From NCBI RefSeq assembly GCF_029227915.1, contig NC_079879.1, positions 14,196,001-14,260,000 of the forward strand: 64,000 bases of DNA, in the 5' to 3' direction. The notes beneath the pieces were generated by a model that was not told the origin of the DNA, did not search any database, and saw only the letters and a program-made list of their open reading frames with translations. The stretch comes from Hydractinia symbiolongicarpus. Taxonomy: Eukaryota; Cnidaria; Hydrozoa; Anthoathecata; Hydractiniidae. Both the position numbers and the translations under genes were made by a program. This document shows, in pieces, positions 21,049 through 31,917 of this stretch; the first letter of the stretch is position 1, and each line of letters begins with the position of its first letter.

Positions 21049-21989
21049 TTATTTACTCCACAAGAGCTCAAGGTCCGCTTTTTCATCCTCCGTAAAACAC
21101 CAGTCTATGGCTTTGTCAGGATGCCAAGCCATTGGAAGCAGCTCCTCCTTGATTTTGGCCTTTACCGCTTTTCACTGATGATAGGCTTCGAGCAGCGAGG
21201 GATAAATATTATCCATTCGCATTTCCCGAGTTATGAACTAGTCCGGAACATACCTGAGCAGCCAGTCTCTCCCTTGAATTGCCCTGGTACACATCTCTTG
21301 CGTCTTGAAATGGTTCGGAACATAGTCGAGTACCCTAGGGTTCTGCTGGACTGCCTCGGAATAAACCCGAGTGCTTGGGGATAGTATTCAACTGCTTGCG
21401 TACATATTTCTTGGGTTTTTAAATGATCTGGAACATACCTGAGTGCTTTGGGATACTGTTCAACTGCTTGCGTACATATTTCTTGGGTTTTTAAATGATC
21501 CGGAACATACCTGAGCGCCAAGTGATCCCATTCAATCGCCCTGGTACACATTTTTCGCGTTTTTAAATGGTCCGGAACATACTCGAACAGCCAGTGGTTC
21601 TCCTGAACTACCCCACCACACATTTTTCGCGTTTTTAAATGTTCCGGAACAAACTCGAATATCATGGCCTCCCATTCAACCATCCACTTACACATTTCCT
21701 GGGTCTTTAAATGATCCGGGATATTCACAAATGTGGTAGTATATCTCTCTTTGGCTATCATACGTGAAATCTGTTTTTAATAGATCCGGCACATAATCGT
21801 ACATATGGGGCTCCTTTTGAAATGCCCTGATACACATTTTTGGGTCTTGAAAAGATCTGGAACAAACTGTAGTGCCCAGGGCATTTCTTCAACCATCCAG
21901 TTACACATTTCCTGGGTCTTAATATCATCGGGAATATTTATAAACCAACTCATATTGTTTTTTATTATAAGTACGACTTCAACCAGCAT
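21049..21989 (-). pseudogene. DUF4116-type repeat protein
   Basis: About nine tandem repeats of 23-24 residues with the pattern YVPDHLKTQE(I/M)CxxAVExxPxAL cover most of the gene, which starts near ATG 21989 inside the terminal repeat and ends with a different tail (KIKEELLPMAWHP...) at TAA 21049. The repeat matches the DUF4116 motif known from large DNA viruses and protists. Frameshifts occur near 21800-21770 and 21330, and stops near 21240 and 21175. Two neighbouring repeats are nearly identical at DNA level (21395-21480 and 21467-21550), indicating recent repeat duplication. Function unknown; helical repeats suggest binding. Confidence 0.7.
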
Positions 21990-22168
21990 TTTTTTGGTGC
22001 GTAAATCGAGTAGGGGAATTCCCAGAATTGTCGGATTCCGGGAATTCGGGGTTTTAGGGAAAGTCCCGGAATTGTGCAATGAAGCGTGACGTCATTTCTG
22101 GAGCAGTTACTCATTTGCTGTATGATGTGCGTGCGCGAATGCACCAGAACATAAATTTTCCTATCTCT
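21980..22168 (-). repeat. Polinton right terminal inverted repeat
   Basis: Inverted partner of 8143-8331 and of equal length. The DUF4116-type gene starts just inside it. Confidence 0.92.
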
Positions 22169-24421
22169 ATATATACCAAAATAATTAAATTCTGCAAACT
22201 TTGATTTTGTCGTTCACCTCTCATCTTATATATTTTGATTAAACGTTATTATTTAGAATTTGTATTTTGTGCAAAAATTGACGTAAAATGAACTGTTATA
22301 TTGATTGTTATTGTTTTAACATGAATTATGACTCAAACTTTGTTTTTGCATTTCTAATTTGACTAATTAGCCTAAAAAGTTCGCCAATTGGTTTTACACT
22401 CTATTCTTTTTTATATACATTTTATGTGAACATAGAAGTACAAAAGTAAAGTTAGAAGCCACAAGAAGTTACTTCGAAAGTGAAGAGTGGAGCTAGAAGT
22501 AGTAAAGAAAAGTTAGAAGTAGAAAATGGAAGCTTCGGTTTAAAGTAGACTTGGATTCACAAACAGTAAGAACTTTTTAGATATTTTTAGACATTATGTT
22601 TTTATGTCGCTAGAGTTACGTGTCAGGCAGACTCGCACTTGCCAGGAAAAGTTACTTAAAAGCTTCAAATTCTTTATATTTTACCCCGTTTTTTATAAAA
22701 AAATCTAGCATATTTTTTTATACTTTTTTGCATAATTAATGTTACCAAACAAATGTGATAGCGAAACTTTTGGTTTGTTGAACTTACTGCAAAAGTCATA
22801 ATTTTTATATTGCTATTGTTTCTCTTTATATGTGTTTTACTAAGCATAAATAGCTAGCTGTCGTCTTCCCAGTTTAACTATATTTAACTGGGTATCTGTC
22901 TTATCTAATGTTACCTTCAAGCTCCATATCTAAACCTAGCTAGCTAACTGATGATAAATGTTGTTATTTCTCTTTTAGCTATTTATATCCACCTTAGTAG
23001 TCAAACTTAGGGATCTTATTTGAGCACGAATTATGATGTAACAAGCCACAAAATCTTTCAAAGACTTATTGAACTTTTAGGGTAGTGTGACGAAAAATTT
23101 TACTTTAAGAGGAATGATTTTGTAAAACTAAAGTGTGTGCGTTAATTGGAGTAAGTTTTATTGCTTTGTTGTTGACATCCTGTTAAACTTCTGTGAGCTC
23201 GCATGTAAATTACAAGGTTATATATTTTTACAAGGGTAGTGGTTGATATTTTTACAAAGGTTGTTGACATTTTTTGGGAAATTTACCTGGGGTTTTTACA
23301 TTTGTGGTTAAAATTTTTCAGCAGAGAATAGTATGGTTGCCAATTATTTTGTTTGTGTTGCAAACTGCTGTTTTTTAAATGCAGTGTAAACTTTTGTGGA
23401 AAAAGACAACATGCAAAATACTGAAAGAACAAATTTTTGTACAATTAGACTGTGAGCTGTTGTGTAAGTTGGATTTTTTTATATTTTGTTTTATAAACTT
23501 TTTTTAAACTTTAAACTAACTGTAAGTAATGTAATTACGGGAATAAATATTTGGTGATGATAAAAAATTACTGAATGTTCAGACTGAAACTGTTTAATTG
23601 TTGCGAGGGAGGACCATATGCAAGTATATATACTAAAAATAATAATTTGATATTTTACACTTTCCAAGTTGTATTTTTGTATGCACTTAAATGACTGCTT
23701 TTTCTGAGTTGAATTTGATGGGTTTCATATCAATTTTGTGGAAGATTTTGTTTTGTTAACCGGTTAATTTTTACATTTTGTGCATATTTTTGCGGGAGAG
23801 GATGGTATGCAACCGAATAAATCATTTTTCAAAGTTTAACTTTTTGTTTTTTGGTGTTTTGTGTTTGTTTAAGTTTGGCTTTTTGATATTGTTCAGGTTG
23901 TATATTGTTGTATAAGCATTTAGGGAAAAGACAATGTTTTAAATGCATAAAGAACTTATTTCATAGATCTGTGCTTACTGTTGCAAGCCTTTCTTTTCGA
24001 CATTTCAAATTAAAATATTAAAGGTTTTCCACATAATCACATAATAAGATGTATACATATTTTAGATGTGTTATTTCTGACATTATTATTATTGTTGTCG
24101 TAACTGTCTGGGTTGTCAATGTTGTAACTTTCTACTAACTAGATTTTATACCTTGCACGCCGTTGTTTTTCATATTTTGTCTGAAGTTTTGTTAGGAGGA
24201 TTTCATGCGATTTGACATTTGATATTTTGTGTTAGATTTTAAGAACTTTTTTGTTAAATTATGACTTATATACTTTCTTTTTATGCATTTTCAGATTATT
24301 TTTTTAGTAAAAGGCATATTCAATATACTGAAATATTTGCTGATGTCATCAAAATTCAAATGACAGAACTTTTCAATTGTTTTTCTGCCTAAGTGGATTT
24401 TTCCACGGGCCTAATCGACTA

Positions 24422-25497
24422 TCTCTTATAATAATACGAAGAGTGTGTCTGTTTGTGTGTCTGTAACAGGCAAAGTTGATATCGTCATTTTCCTTTAATG
24501 TTGCCGAATAAAATCTTTGATGTTGCCGAAAAAAATATGTCTTCTTTGTCGTGAAAAGCTGCGAGTTTGTTAAATGAAGTTCTAGCACAAAGTAACGGAA
24601 ATTGTGTTTGCAAAAAAGATGGCTGTCCTTTTTAAGCATTTGTCTTCTCTTGCCTTCAAAATAAATCTTTACAAAAGCATTTAAAAAGGGGTATGGTATA
24701 TAAATGAAGTATAGAAAGGTTTCTGTAAGGTTTGTTTATGTTTTTTACAGTTTTGATGATATTATTGATGCGAGACATGTTTGTTAGATAGCATCATAAA
24801 ACCAACCACACCAACAACAACCTAATAGCTAGCTAGCTCGGACTTTATAAATATGTAGCCATGTTCTTTATACCTAGCTAAGTCTCCAGCTTATATTCAA
24901 CTGACCAGCTATTAGCTGCTGTAGCTAGCTTATGTTTGCTTCAGTTGTATGTTGCTTTTTACATATAACTAAGCTAGCTACCGTAGTGTTATCTTAGTGG
25001 TCTTTGCTAAGAATGTGACTGTAACTTATTTCATTTGACATTTTTAGCTTAAATTAACAAGCCACAACAACTTTTAAAAAAGTATTACATAATATTTAAG
25101 AAGAGTTTAAGGACTGTTTTTAAGCAAATAATGTATTTTTCACATTTTGTGTATGCAAATAATGTATTTTCACATTTTGTGTAACTAAACTTATATACAT
25201 CGGTTACATGGAATATGACGAAACGATTTTTATTTAACATGTAGTAGTTCTTGTACCTTAAGTGTAGTGATTTTGTTGTTCTAGATAGTCTGACTAAAAT
25301 GTTTTTGTTTATGACATTTTGTCTTATTAAGAAAAGTTTCAACTTTTTTGAGGGAGTACAACACCGAAAAAACTTGTTTTTTTTTATATTTTGTATAAAT
25401 TCTTACCAGGCAGGACAACATACCGAAATGACTGATCCCTCTCTATTTATAAATTTGATGCGTTCCAAATCGCAGTTTTTTGAAATTTTGAGTAATC
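24422..25497 (+). mobile_element. Helitron-like copy 4, 3'-truncated
   Basis: A near-duplicate of the first 1.06 kb of copy 3. It stops at 25497 where copy 5 begins, with no 3' hairpin, so it was truncated there or its 3' part was lost. Confidence 0.75.
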
Positions 25498-26371
25498 TCT
25501 ATATTAATAAGCCAGTTCCGTGTGTCTGTAACAGGCAAAGTTGATATCGTCATTTTCCTTTGATGTCGCCGAAAAAAATCTTTGATGTTGCCGAAAAAAA
25601 TATGTCTAATATATTAAATTTTCTGACGCTACGGCGCGACGTCAATAACACCACTTTAACGTCAATATCCTATATTAAATTAATGAAGCCGTTACAGTGC
25701 ACTTAAAACTTTGAGGCCAAATAACTTGGAAACGAGGTGGTGACGTCAATGATTTTTCACCGCGTGGGTAACTAGGGGCCACCTGGGACCAATTTGGGTA
25801 AGTTTCCCAAACCTGGATCCCCGAATCCGTTTCGGAATGGACGGGTTGATGACGTCATCACAAAACCTTCAAATCCCAATATTTCTGCAACCGTTTGTCA
25901 AAAGTGCACGTTCCTATACATTTTCTTGATCAGCATTTCAAGATCTATATGATGAATGCAACGGGTGTACGAATTTGTGAAGAAATTTTTTTTGGAACTT
26001 TTGATAGGGACTTTGCTGACGTCAGCAAAATTTTAAAGCCCTTAAATCTCCTTAGGCGTTTGTCAAAAACATAGGATACTATACATTTTCTTGATCAGCG
26101 TTTCAAGATCTATACGATGAAGGCAACAGGTATACAAATTTCTAAAAAGAAGTTTTGGGGGTTTGACTGGCCATTGCTGACGTCAGCATATCTCATTAAC
26201 CGCTCATCAAAAGCAGATGATCATATACATTTTCTTGATCAGCAGTTTAAGCTCTACACAATAGAGGCAACGTGGAAACACAGTTCTACTTTTTTTTTGT
26301 GGATGGGTTGCTGACGTCATCAAAATTTTTATTCCGCCTCAGTGGATTTTTCCACGGGCTTTATCGACTAG
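25498..26371 (+). mobile_element. Helitron-like copy 5
   Basis: 874 bp. The 5' end is TCTATATTAATAAGCCAG (diverged); the 3' hairpin and CTAG are intact. Much of it (25606-26150) is almost identical to copy 2. Confidence 0.85.
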
Positions 26372-26961
26372 TCTATATAATAATACGCTAATTCCGTGTG
26401 TCTGTCTGTCACTTTTGCAAAGTGGATTACATTCTTCAAAATTTTCTTTAACAAATTCTATAAAACATCGCCTATAAAATTGTTCTGTAATTTACCAAAC
26501 TTCACCGATAAAATAGTATTGACGTCAAAGGAAAGTTAATTAAGATTAGTGAAGCCATTACAATGCACTTAAAACTTTGAGGCCAAATAACTTGGAAACG
26601 AGGTGGTGACGTCAATGATTTTTCACTGCGTGGGTTACTAGGGACCACCTGGGACCAATTTGGGTAAGTTCCCCAAACCTAGGTCCCCAAATCCGTTTCG
26701 GAATGGACGATTGATGACGTCATCTAAAAACCTTCAAACTCCAATATCTCTGCAACCGTTTGTCAAAAGTACATGATCCTATACATTTTATTGACCAGCG
26801 TTTCAAGATCTATACGATGAAGGAAACACTCATACAAATTCATGAAAAAAAATGTTTTTGTGTTCTGACACGTCTCGGCGGACGTCAGCTAAATTTAAAT
26901 GACGGTTGTTTTTCTCTGTTATCCTGCCTAAGTGGATTTTTCCGCGGGCCTTATCGACTAG
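26372..26961 (+). mobile_element. Helitron-like copy 6
   Basis: 590 bp with both ends (hairpin with one changed base, TTCCGC). The 5' portion is of the CTGT-containing type seen in copy 1. Confidence 0.85.
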
Positions 26962-27313
26962 TCTATATAATAATACACCAGTTCCATGTCTAGGGACTAC
27001 CTGGGACCAATTTGAGTAAGTTTTTTAAACTTGGGTCACCGAATCCGCTTCGGAATGGGCGGGTTAACGACGTCATCAAAAAACCTGTAAACCCTAATAT
27101 CTCTGCAACCGTTTGTCAAAAGTACATAATCCTATACATTTTATTGACCAGCGTTTCAAGATCTATACGATGAAGGAAACAGGCATACAAATTTTTGAAA
27201 AAATTATTTTTGTGTTTTGACAGGTCTCTGCTGACGTCAGCTAAATTTAAATGACGGTGGCTTTTCTCTGTTATTTTGCTTAAGTGGATTTTTCCACGAG
27301 CCTTATCGACTTG
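26962..27313 (+). mobile_element. Helitron-like copy 7, internally deleted
   Basis: 352 bp: the 5' end runs straight into the middle module. The 3' end is CTTG instead of CTAG. Confidence 0.8.
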
Positions 27314-28038
27314 TCTATATAATAATATGCCAGTTCCATGTGTCTGTGACAGGCAAAGTTGATATGCTTATTTTTCTTTGATGTCACCGAAAAATGCATG
27401 TCTAATATGCTAAATTTTCTGACGTTACGGCGCAACGTCAATATTACTACTTTAACATCAATTTAAATTATTGAAGCCATTGCAATGCACCTAAAATTTT
27501 GAGGCCAAACAACTTGGAAACGAGGTGGTGACGTCAATGATTTTTCACCGCGTGAGTACCTTGGGACCACCTGGGACCAATTTGGGTAAGTTTCCCAAAC
27601 CTGGATCCCCGAATCCGTTTCGAAATGAACGGGTTGATGACGTCATCAAAAAACCTTCAAACCCTAATATCTCTGCAACCGGTTGTCAAAAGCACATGAT
27701 CCTATACATTTTCTTGATCAGCGTTTCAAGGTCTATACAATGAAAGCAACAGGTATACAAATTTCTTAAAAAAACTTTTTGGTACTTTTAGAAAACTTTG
27801 CTGACATTAGCACAATTATTCAGACCTTATATCTCATTAACCGTTCATCAAGAGCACATGATCATATTCATTTTCTTGACAGCGTTTTAAGCTCTACACA
27901 ATAGAGGCTACGTGAAAACAAGGTTCTAAATTATTTTTTTATGTGGATAGGTTGCTGACGTCATCAAAACATCTAAATCAACCTATTTCCCATTGTTCTT
28001 TTGCCTAAGTGGATTTTTCCACGGGCCTTATCGACTAG
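27314..28038 (+). mobile_element. Helitron-like copy 8
   Basis: 725 bp with both ends; the last copy of the array, followed by T and then, 43 bases later, the HECT donor site. Confidence 0.85.
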
Positions 28039-28081
28039 TAAATAAATAAACAAATCCTATACAATAAATGAACACACTCAC

Positions 28082-29267
28082 CATCTTCATGTACTCAATA
28101 ATATCAACAATAACAGTATCATCAATGGTCACACACGCTGCAGTATTTGACACCTTCCCAGATGTAATATAGGCATATACAGCTGGCGATAAACAGGAAA
28201 CACCAACACCAGTTTGTGCAATAGAATGGGCAATTATTTTCCCCACTATCTCCATTAAACCAGATAGTACTGTGCCAGCATTATGTACAGGCAACTTTCT
28301 TCTTTCTTTCCCTTCTAATCATTGTGGTATATCTTGACGTCCACTTTGCAATTGTTCAATTACATCTGTATAAAATTGTCTAACCACCCCTCCAGCATCT
28401 ACTGCAGATTGACCTTTGTAGGATATTGCAAGTTGAACTTTTGCGTTCCAATTCAAAAGGCGAAACTGAATTCAGCAGCCACACATAAATAGATTTGTCA
28501 GGTTTTGCATAGGAGCTTTTTATTTTGCGATTTTTGTCAGGTTTTAACCGCCAGTGATGACCTGTTTGCGCCTTACGCTTTCCCGAAAGTAATGGTGTAG
28601 CAGTTGTTGTGCCGCTAGTCAAGCTGGACTGCTGAACCCTACTGTGACTGTTGCTGATGGTGTTGATGATATGGCCACCATCAAAAATATGTTTTGTTCG
28701 CGTCCCGAAGACCCCACAAAAATCATTCGGTCGGGCGGTTGGGCGTATTTTTCCCCGGGATTTTCAGATCGGAGCAAGCAAATTCGTTTCCAGGACCAAG
28801 ACAGTATAGCGCCACTCGACATCGTTTGTAGACCATTTTTTTGCCGCCCTGTAAACTGTCAGTAGCCACAGGAGTGCCCTAAAGGAATTAATTTTTACGG
28901 AAATTAATTTTCGTGAGTTTTTGTCAATTTTGCATAAATTAGTTCTGGCGAAAAAAAATTTCTTTTTGAAAAATATCTCGCGAAATTTCCCGGTTTTTTT
29001 CCGACTTACCGACTCGTGTTTTTATTACCAAAAGTGAGTCGGTCGGAGGACGCGAACACAAAATATTTTTGATGACGGCCTATTGTATGAAGACGATGAT
29101 GCCTCTCTTACTGTAGCTCGAGCAGCATTACGATGCAGTTCTTGCGTCCTGGCATAAACGTTAGGAATATTTGATCTTGGAGAAAATCTAGCTATTTCTT
29201 CTTTTACTATAGTTCTCACAAGTTCTTCTGTTGTTGTTGTAGCCAACACGTTTTGATTTTCCGCCAT
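28082..29267 (-). pseudogene. HECT-domain E3 ligase gene, 5' exons
   Basis: On the minus strand, ATG 29267 opens MAENQNVLATTTTEELVRTI and a Ser-rich region to 29081. A MITE (28673-29080) interrupts it, and the same frame resumes at 28672 (SGTTTATPLLSGKRKAQ). The HECT N-lobe is read in another frame from about 28475: QLAISYKGQSAVDAGGVVRQ, then GKIIAHSIAQTGVGVSCLSP, ending at a strong donor ATG|GTGAGT (28082/28081). A TGA near 28318 interrupts the HECT part. The frame change at about 28475 may be a short intron or a frameshift. The C-lobe lies at 4361-5020. HECT proteins are ubiquitin ligases; this copy looks damaged. Confidence 0.6.
28673..29080. mobile_element. MITE with GGCC termini inserted in the HECT exon
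   Basis: About 33-bp terminal inverted repeats (GGCCACCATCAAAAATATG left; GGCCGTCATCAAAAATATT right, reverse complement) and a TAT duplication on both sides. 408 bp, no coding capacity. Removing it together with one TAT leaves the two coding parts of the host exon in one frame. Confidence 0.7.
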
Positions 29268-29349
29268 GTTGCTTTCTGTGCATAAAAACACAGACCAGAC
29301 TAATTTCTAGACCTTGGCCGAAGACCTAAAGCCTATCACCTCAATGATC

Positions 29350-29560
29350 TTTTGATCCCTTGAATGATTTTACGCACCTTGAATGATTTTCGTAACCTTG
29401 AATACTTTTCGCAACCTTGAATGATTTTCGCAACCTTAAATGATTTTTGCTACCTTGAATGTATACGTGAAGGTTTTTATGTCTAAAATTTTACTAGAAT
29501 ATGAATGATTTTTTCTTGAATATGAATGATTTTTTCTTGAATATGAATGATGCACCGCGG
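29350..29560. repeat. Minisatellite, about 19-21 bp units
   Basis: Two adjoining families: CCTTGAATGATTTTCGCAA-like units (about six, 29375-29470) and TTGAATATGAATGATTTTT units (three, about 29495-29555). It lies 80-290 bp upstream of the HECT start codon, where the promoter would be expected. Confidence 0.75.
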
Positions 29561-29845
29561 GTATATAGTGTTTGTGTTTGTATGGCAGAATTTCATTGCA
29601 TAAAATCTACGCCCGATCTAATACTGGTGTAACGCCCTTTCAGGCCTTGAGGCTGAAAGTCATTACTCACGACCTCTTTCGCCAATTCATCTTCAAAGCA
29701 CATGTCATAATTATGTACTATTTACCATCAGAACTGACTACGTTAGTATTTATCTTTTTGAGGTGAAGATTTTGGCTGTCATTATAAACTTTTACAGACC
29801 TTCGGTACGAACATCTATTGCATATCACACAGATGTGAACGGGTT

Positions 29846-30755
29846 CTAGTTGTATTTTTTATGAAAGTTCCTAACATAACTTTCAAAGGATATAGCCTTC
29901 TGCTTCAGACTTCTCTGTTTCTTAACATTTTCGGGTTTTCTTAATACCAAAGCCGCAGTTTCAACATTAACCTTTGAACATGATGCAGAGCAATTTGAAT
30001 TGGAAGTGGGATTCAACTTCACAGTTGCATGTTGATGTCGTTGCCGTTCACTGGCTTTGTTCTTAGTACTAGATGCACGTTTCCTCAAAGCTTGACCTTC
30101 ATACTTGTGATTTGCAACTATTTTGCTTTGCTCAGCAGCAGATATAAAATCGTGTTCTACTTTTACAAACTGGATTTCATACTGTATAGCTGGTGCTTTG
30201 TAATATAATTCAAAAATATAAGAAGCAAGTTGAAGTATATTGGAAAATCTCAAGATGATCGCAGTGCCTGTAGGACATGGCATACCTGTCTCATCCCGGG
30301 CATGAGAGTCTATCAAACAGTAGTGAAGTTTATTAGGTATAATTGAAAATGAATATCCACTTATAAACATAATTATACCAGTAAAATCATTGCATTTCCG
30401 TAAATTGTGGATAAGTTCAGAATGAGCATTTGAACCACTATGAAAAAATCCAAAAAAATCAGCAGCAAAAGAAAGTGGCACAGTCAAATTCTGTATGATA
30501 ATAGACCTAGGAAGTTCTGTTGCAGACAAAAACATTCTTGTATTTTGAGATTTATACAAGACATCACCTTTTTCCAATGTGTATTCTAAGTTATTCATTG
30601 CCCACCGACTGACTGGTTTAAACTTGGTTTAAATGAGGAAAAGCATATTCCAAACAAAGATATACATGAGCATTGAATTCCTCGTGTGTCTCCAAACTTC
30701 CCCTTGGTGAAAGGATGAAACGAATAAGATTTGGCAGCACTTGAAGGATTCATTT
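29846..30755 (-). pseudogene. Helentron-type cysteine protease relic 1
   Basis: A minus-strand protein segment with a candidate catalytic cysteine (GIQCSCISLFG, about 30690), then LEYTLEKGDVLY, LSATELPRS, and the Asp-His element IDSHARDETG (D97, H99 of the frame from 30598). It ends with a basic region and FESYVRNFHKKY at 29846. The frame is broken near 30620 by an 11-bp tandem duplication (TTTAAACCAAG unit). The layout matches the tegument/OTU-like cysteine protease at the start of large Rep-helicase polyproteins and is homologous to the copy at 33187-33794. The Rep and helicase parts are missing. Confidence 0.6.
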
Positions 30756-31186
30756 CATTATTGTTTCAAATATACGTTGAGTACCTGTATGTAGTGCTTT
30801 AAATATTGAAACAAAGTTGAAAATGGCTGGATAAAGTTGGACCGTATGTAAACTTAAAAAAAGAAGCGATACTAAAAAAACAATAAATTAACTTACAATG
30901 CATGCAACACAGGGCCAGACAAAGCGCTTCGGGTACAAATTCAACAACGATCTGGCTCGCTCGCACATGTATGTTAAAGTACAGCGAAAAAGTCGCTATG
31001 CTACACACTACAGTCAATTAAGTTAGAATATGAAAAAATCGCTAGCGCCATACTTTGCACCCAAACCGGCTGCGCCAGTAGCGCTGATCGTTAGACCGAA
31101 ATGATCAAGAGAGTTGCTCCAGCCAGGACGATAAACGCCGGCCATTTCAGAAACTGTGTTCCACAGTTAAAAAGTTTTGTTATCAT

Positions 31187-31917
31187 ATGTTTTAAGAGTT
31201 CAAGCTGACCTTGTTACCAGTAAAGATGAATTAAAAGCCGACTTCGAGATCAAAGAAGATGACGTAAGCGATCTTACTACAAATGATTTTAATTATGCTG
31301 ATTATGAGAAGTGTATTATGTTTAACGCTAACTCACACCGGTACGAAGTTTCGTTGCCATTCAAAGAAAATCACGATCCGTTACAAGATAATTTTAACTA
31401 CTTGAAAAGATTTACAACACTAGATAATACATTTAAAAACAATGGTACGTTTTTAAACAATTGACATAATATTATTAAAGAACAATTGCAGGAGGGCGTT
31501 GTCGAGAAAGTTGTTGATTCATGCGAAGATGAGTTGAAGGAGAAACATTATCTTTCCCATAGACCAGTTGTGAGAGAGGACAAAACAACAACAAAAATAC
31601 GTATACGTATTTGACGCCACTAGTACAGCTAACGGACCCTCTCTCAATGATTGTTTGCATCCTGGCCCTTCGTTAACCGAACCCTTACAAGATGTTCTCC
31701 TACGCTACCGTTCACATAAAATAGCATTCACAGCAGATATTGAAAAGGCCTTCTTGCAAATACGTCTTACTCCTGAACACAGAGATTACGTTCGATTTAT
31801 ATGGTATTGATAATTTGGTTGCGTCGAATTTAACAAATGAAACCGTCGCATCGTATCGTATATGTCGTGTTTTATTTGGAGTAACTTCGTCTCCATTCCT
31901 CTTGGCAGCTACCTTAA
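31187..31917 (+). pseudogene. BEL/Pao pol, 5' part (reverse transcriptase N-terminal half)
   Basis: Encodes the region between protease and RT (RYEVSLPFKENHDPLQDN near 31335-31390), then, with stops and frame changes, RT motifs: KAFLQI after an ADIE-like motif A (31735-31760) and SSPFLLAATL at the right end. This order is typical of the BEL/Pao superfamily. It ends exactly at TTAA 31914-31917, where the 9.6-kb TTAA element enters; the protein resumes at 41523. Gag and the 5' LTR are not visible upstream. Confidence 0.8.

Larger units (their letters stand above)
8143..22168. mobile_element. Polinton/Maverick element, complete by its termini
   Basis: A 14,026-bp unit bounded by 189-bp terminal inverted repeats (8143-8331 and 21980-22168), starting AGAGGTAGG and ending CCTATCTCT. 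This matches the AG...CT rule for Polintons. The flanks share ATATA (AATATA left, ATATAT right), an imperfect trace of the expected 6-bp duplication. It encodes pPolB and capsid-like proteins on both strands in divergent blocks (starts face each other at 15997/16027 and 18507/18524). Most genes carry stops or frameshifts. Searching by eye I found no integrase core, FtsK/HerA-type ATPase (no GxxxxGKS/T in context) or Ulp1-like protease. Confidence 0.9.
6887..24421 (+). mobile_element. Helitron-like copy 3, interrupted by the Polinton
   Basis: The 5' part (6887-8142) and 3' part (22169-24421) bracket the Polinton; without it the copy would be about 3.5 kb. The 3' end has the hairpin and CTA, with the final G missing. 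Positions 6887-7945 closely match 24422-25493 of copy 4, so this is a longer subfamily. The 3' part (22169-24360) is AT-rich with no gene seen. Confidence 0.7.
5133..28038 (+). mobile_element. Head-to-tail array of eight Helitron-like elements
   Basis: Eight copies in one orientation abut without spacers: the 3' end (hairpin GTGGATTTTTCCAC, then GGGCCTTATCGACTAG) of one copy is followed at once by the 5' end TCTATATAATAATACGCC of the next. Junctions are at 5831/5832, 6886/6887, 24421/24422, 25497/25498, 26371/26372, 26961/26962 and 27313/27314. The 5' TC, 3' hairpin and CTAG end, absence of terminal inverted repeats and absence of target duplications are rolling-circle transposon features. 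The outer flanking bases are T (5132) and T (28039). None of the copies encodes Rep or helicase, so all are non-autonomous. Copy 3 hosts the Polinton. Confidence 0.85.

Noticed and set aside
28644-28865. Plus-strand 73-codon ORF
   Set aside because: Lies across the MITE end and the HECT exon on the other strand; no protein-like features.
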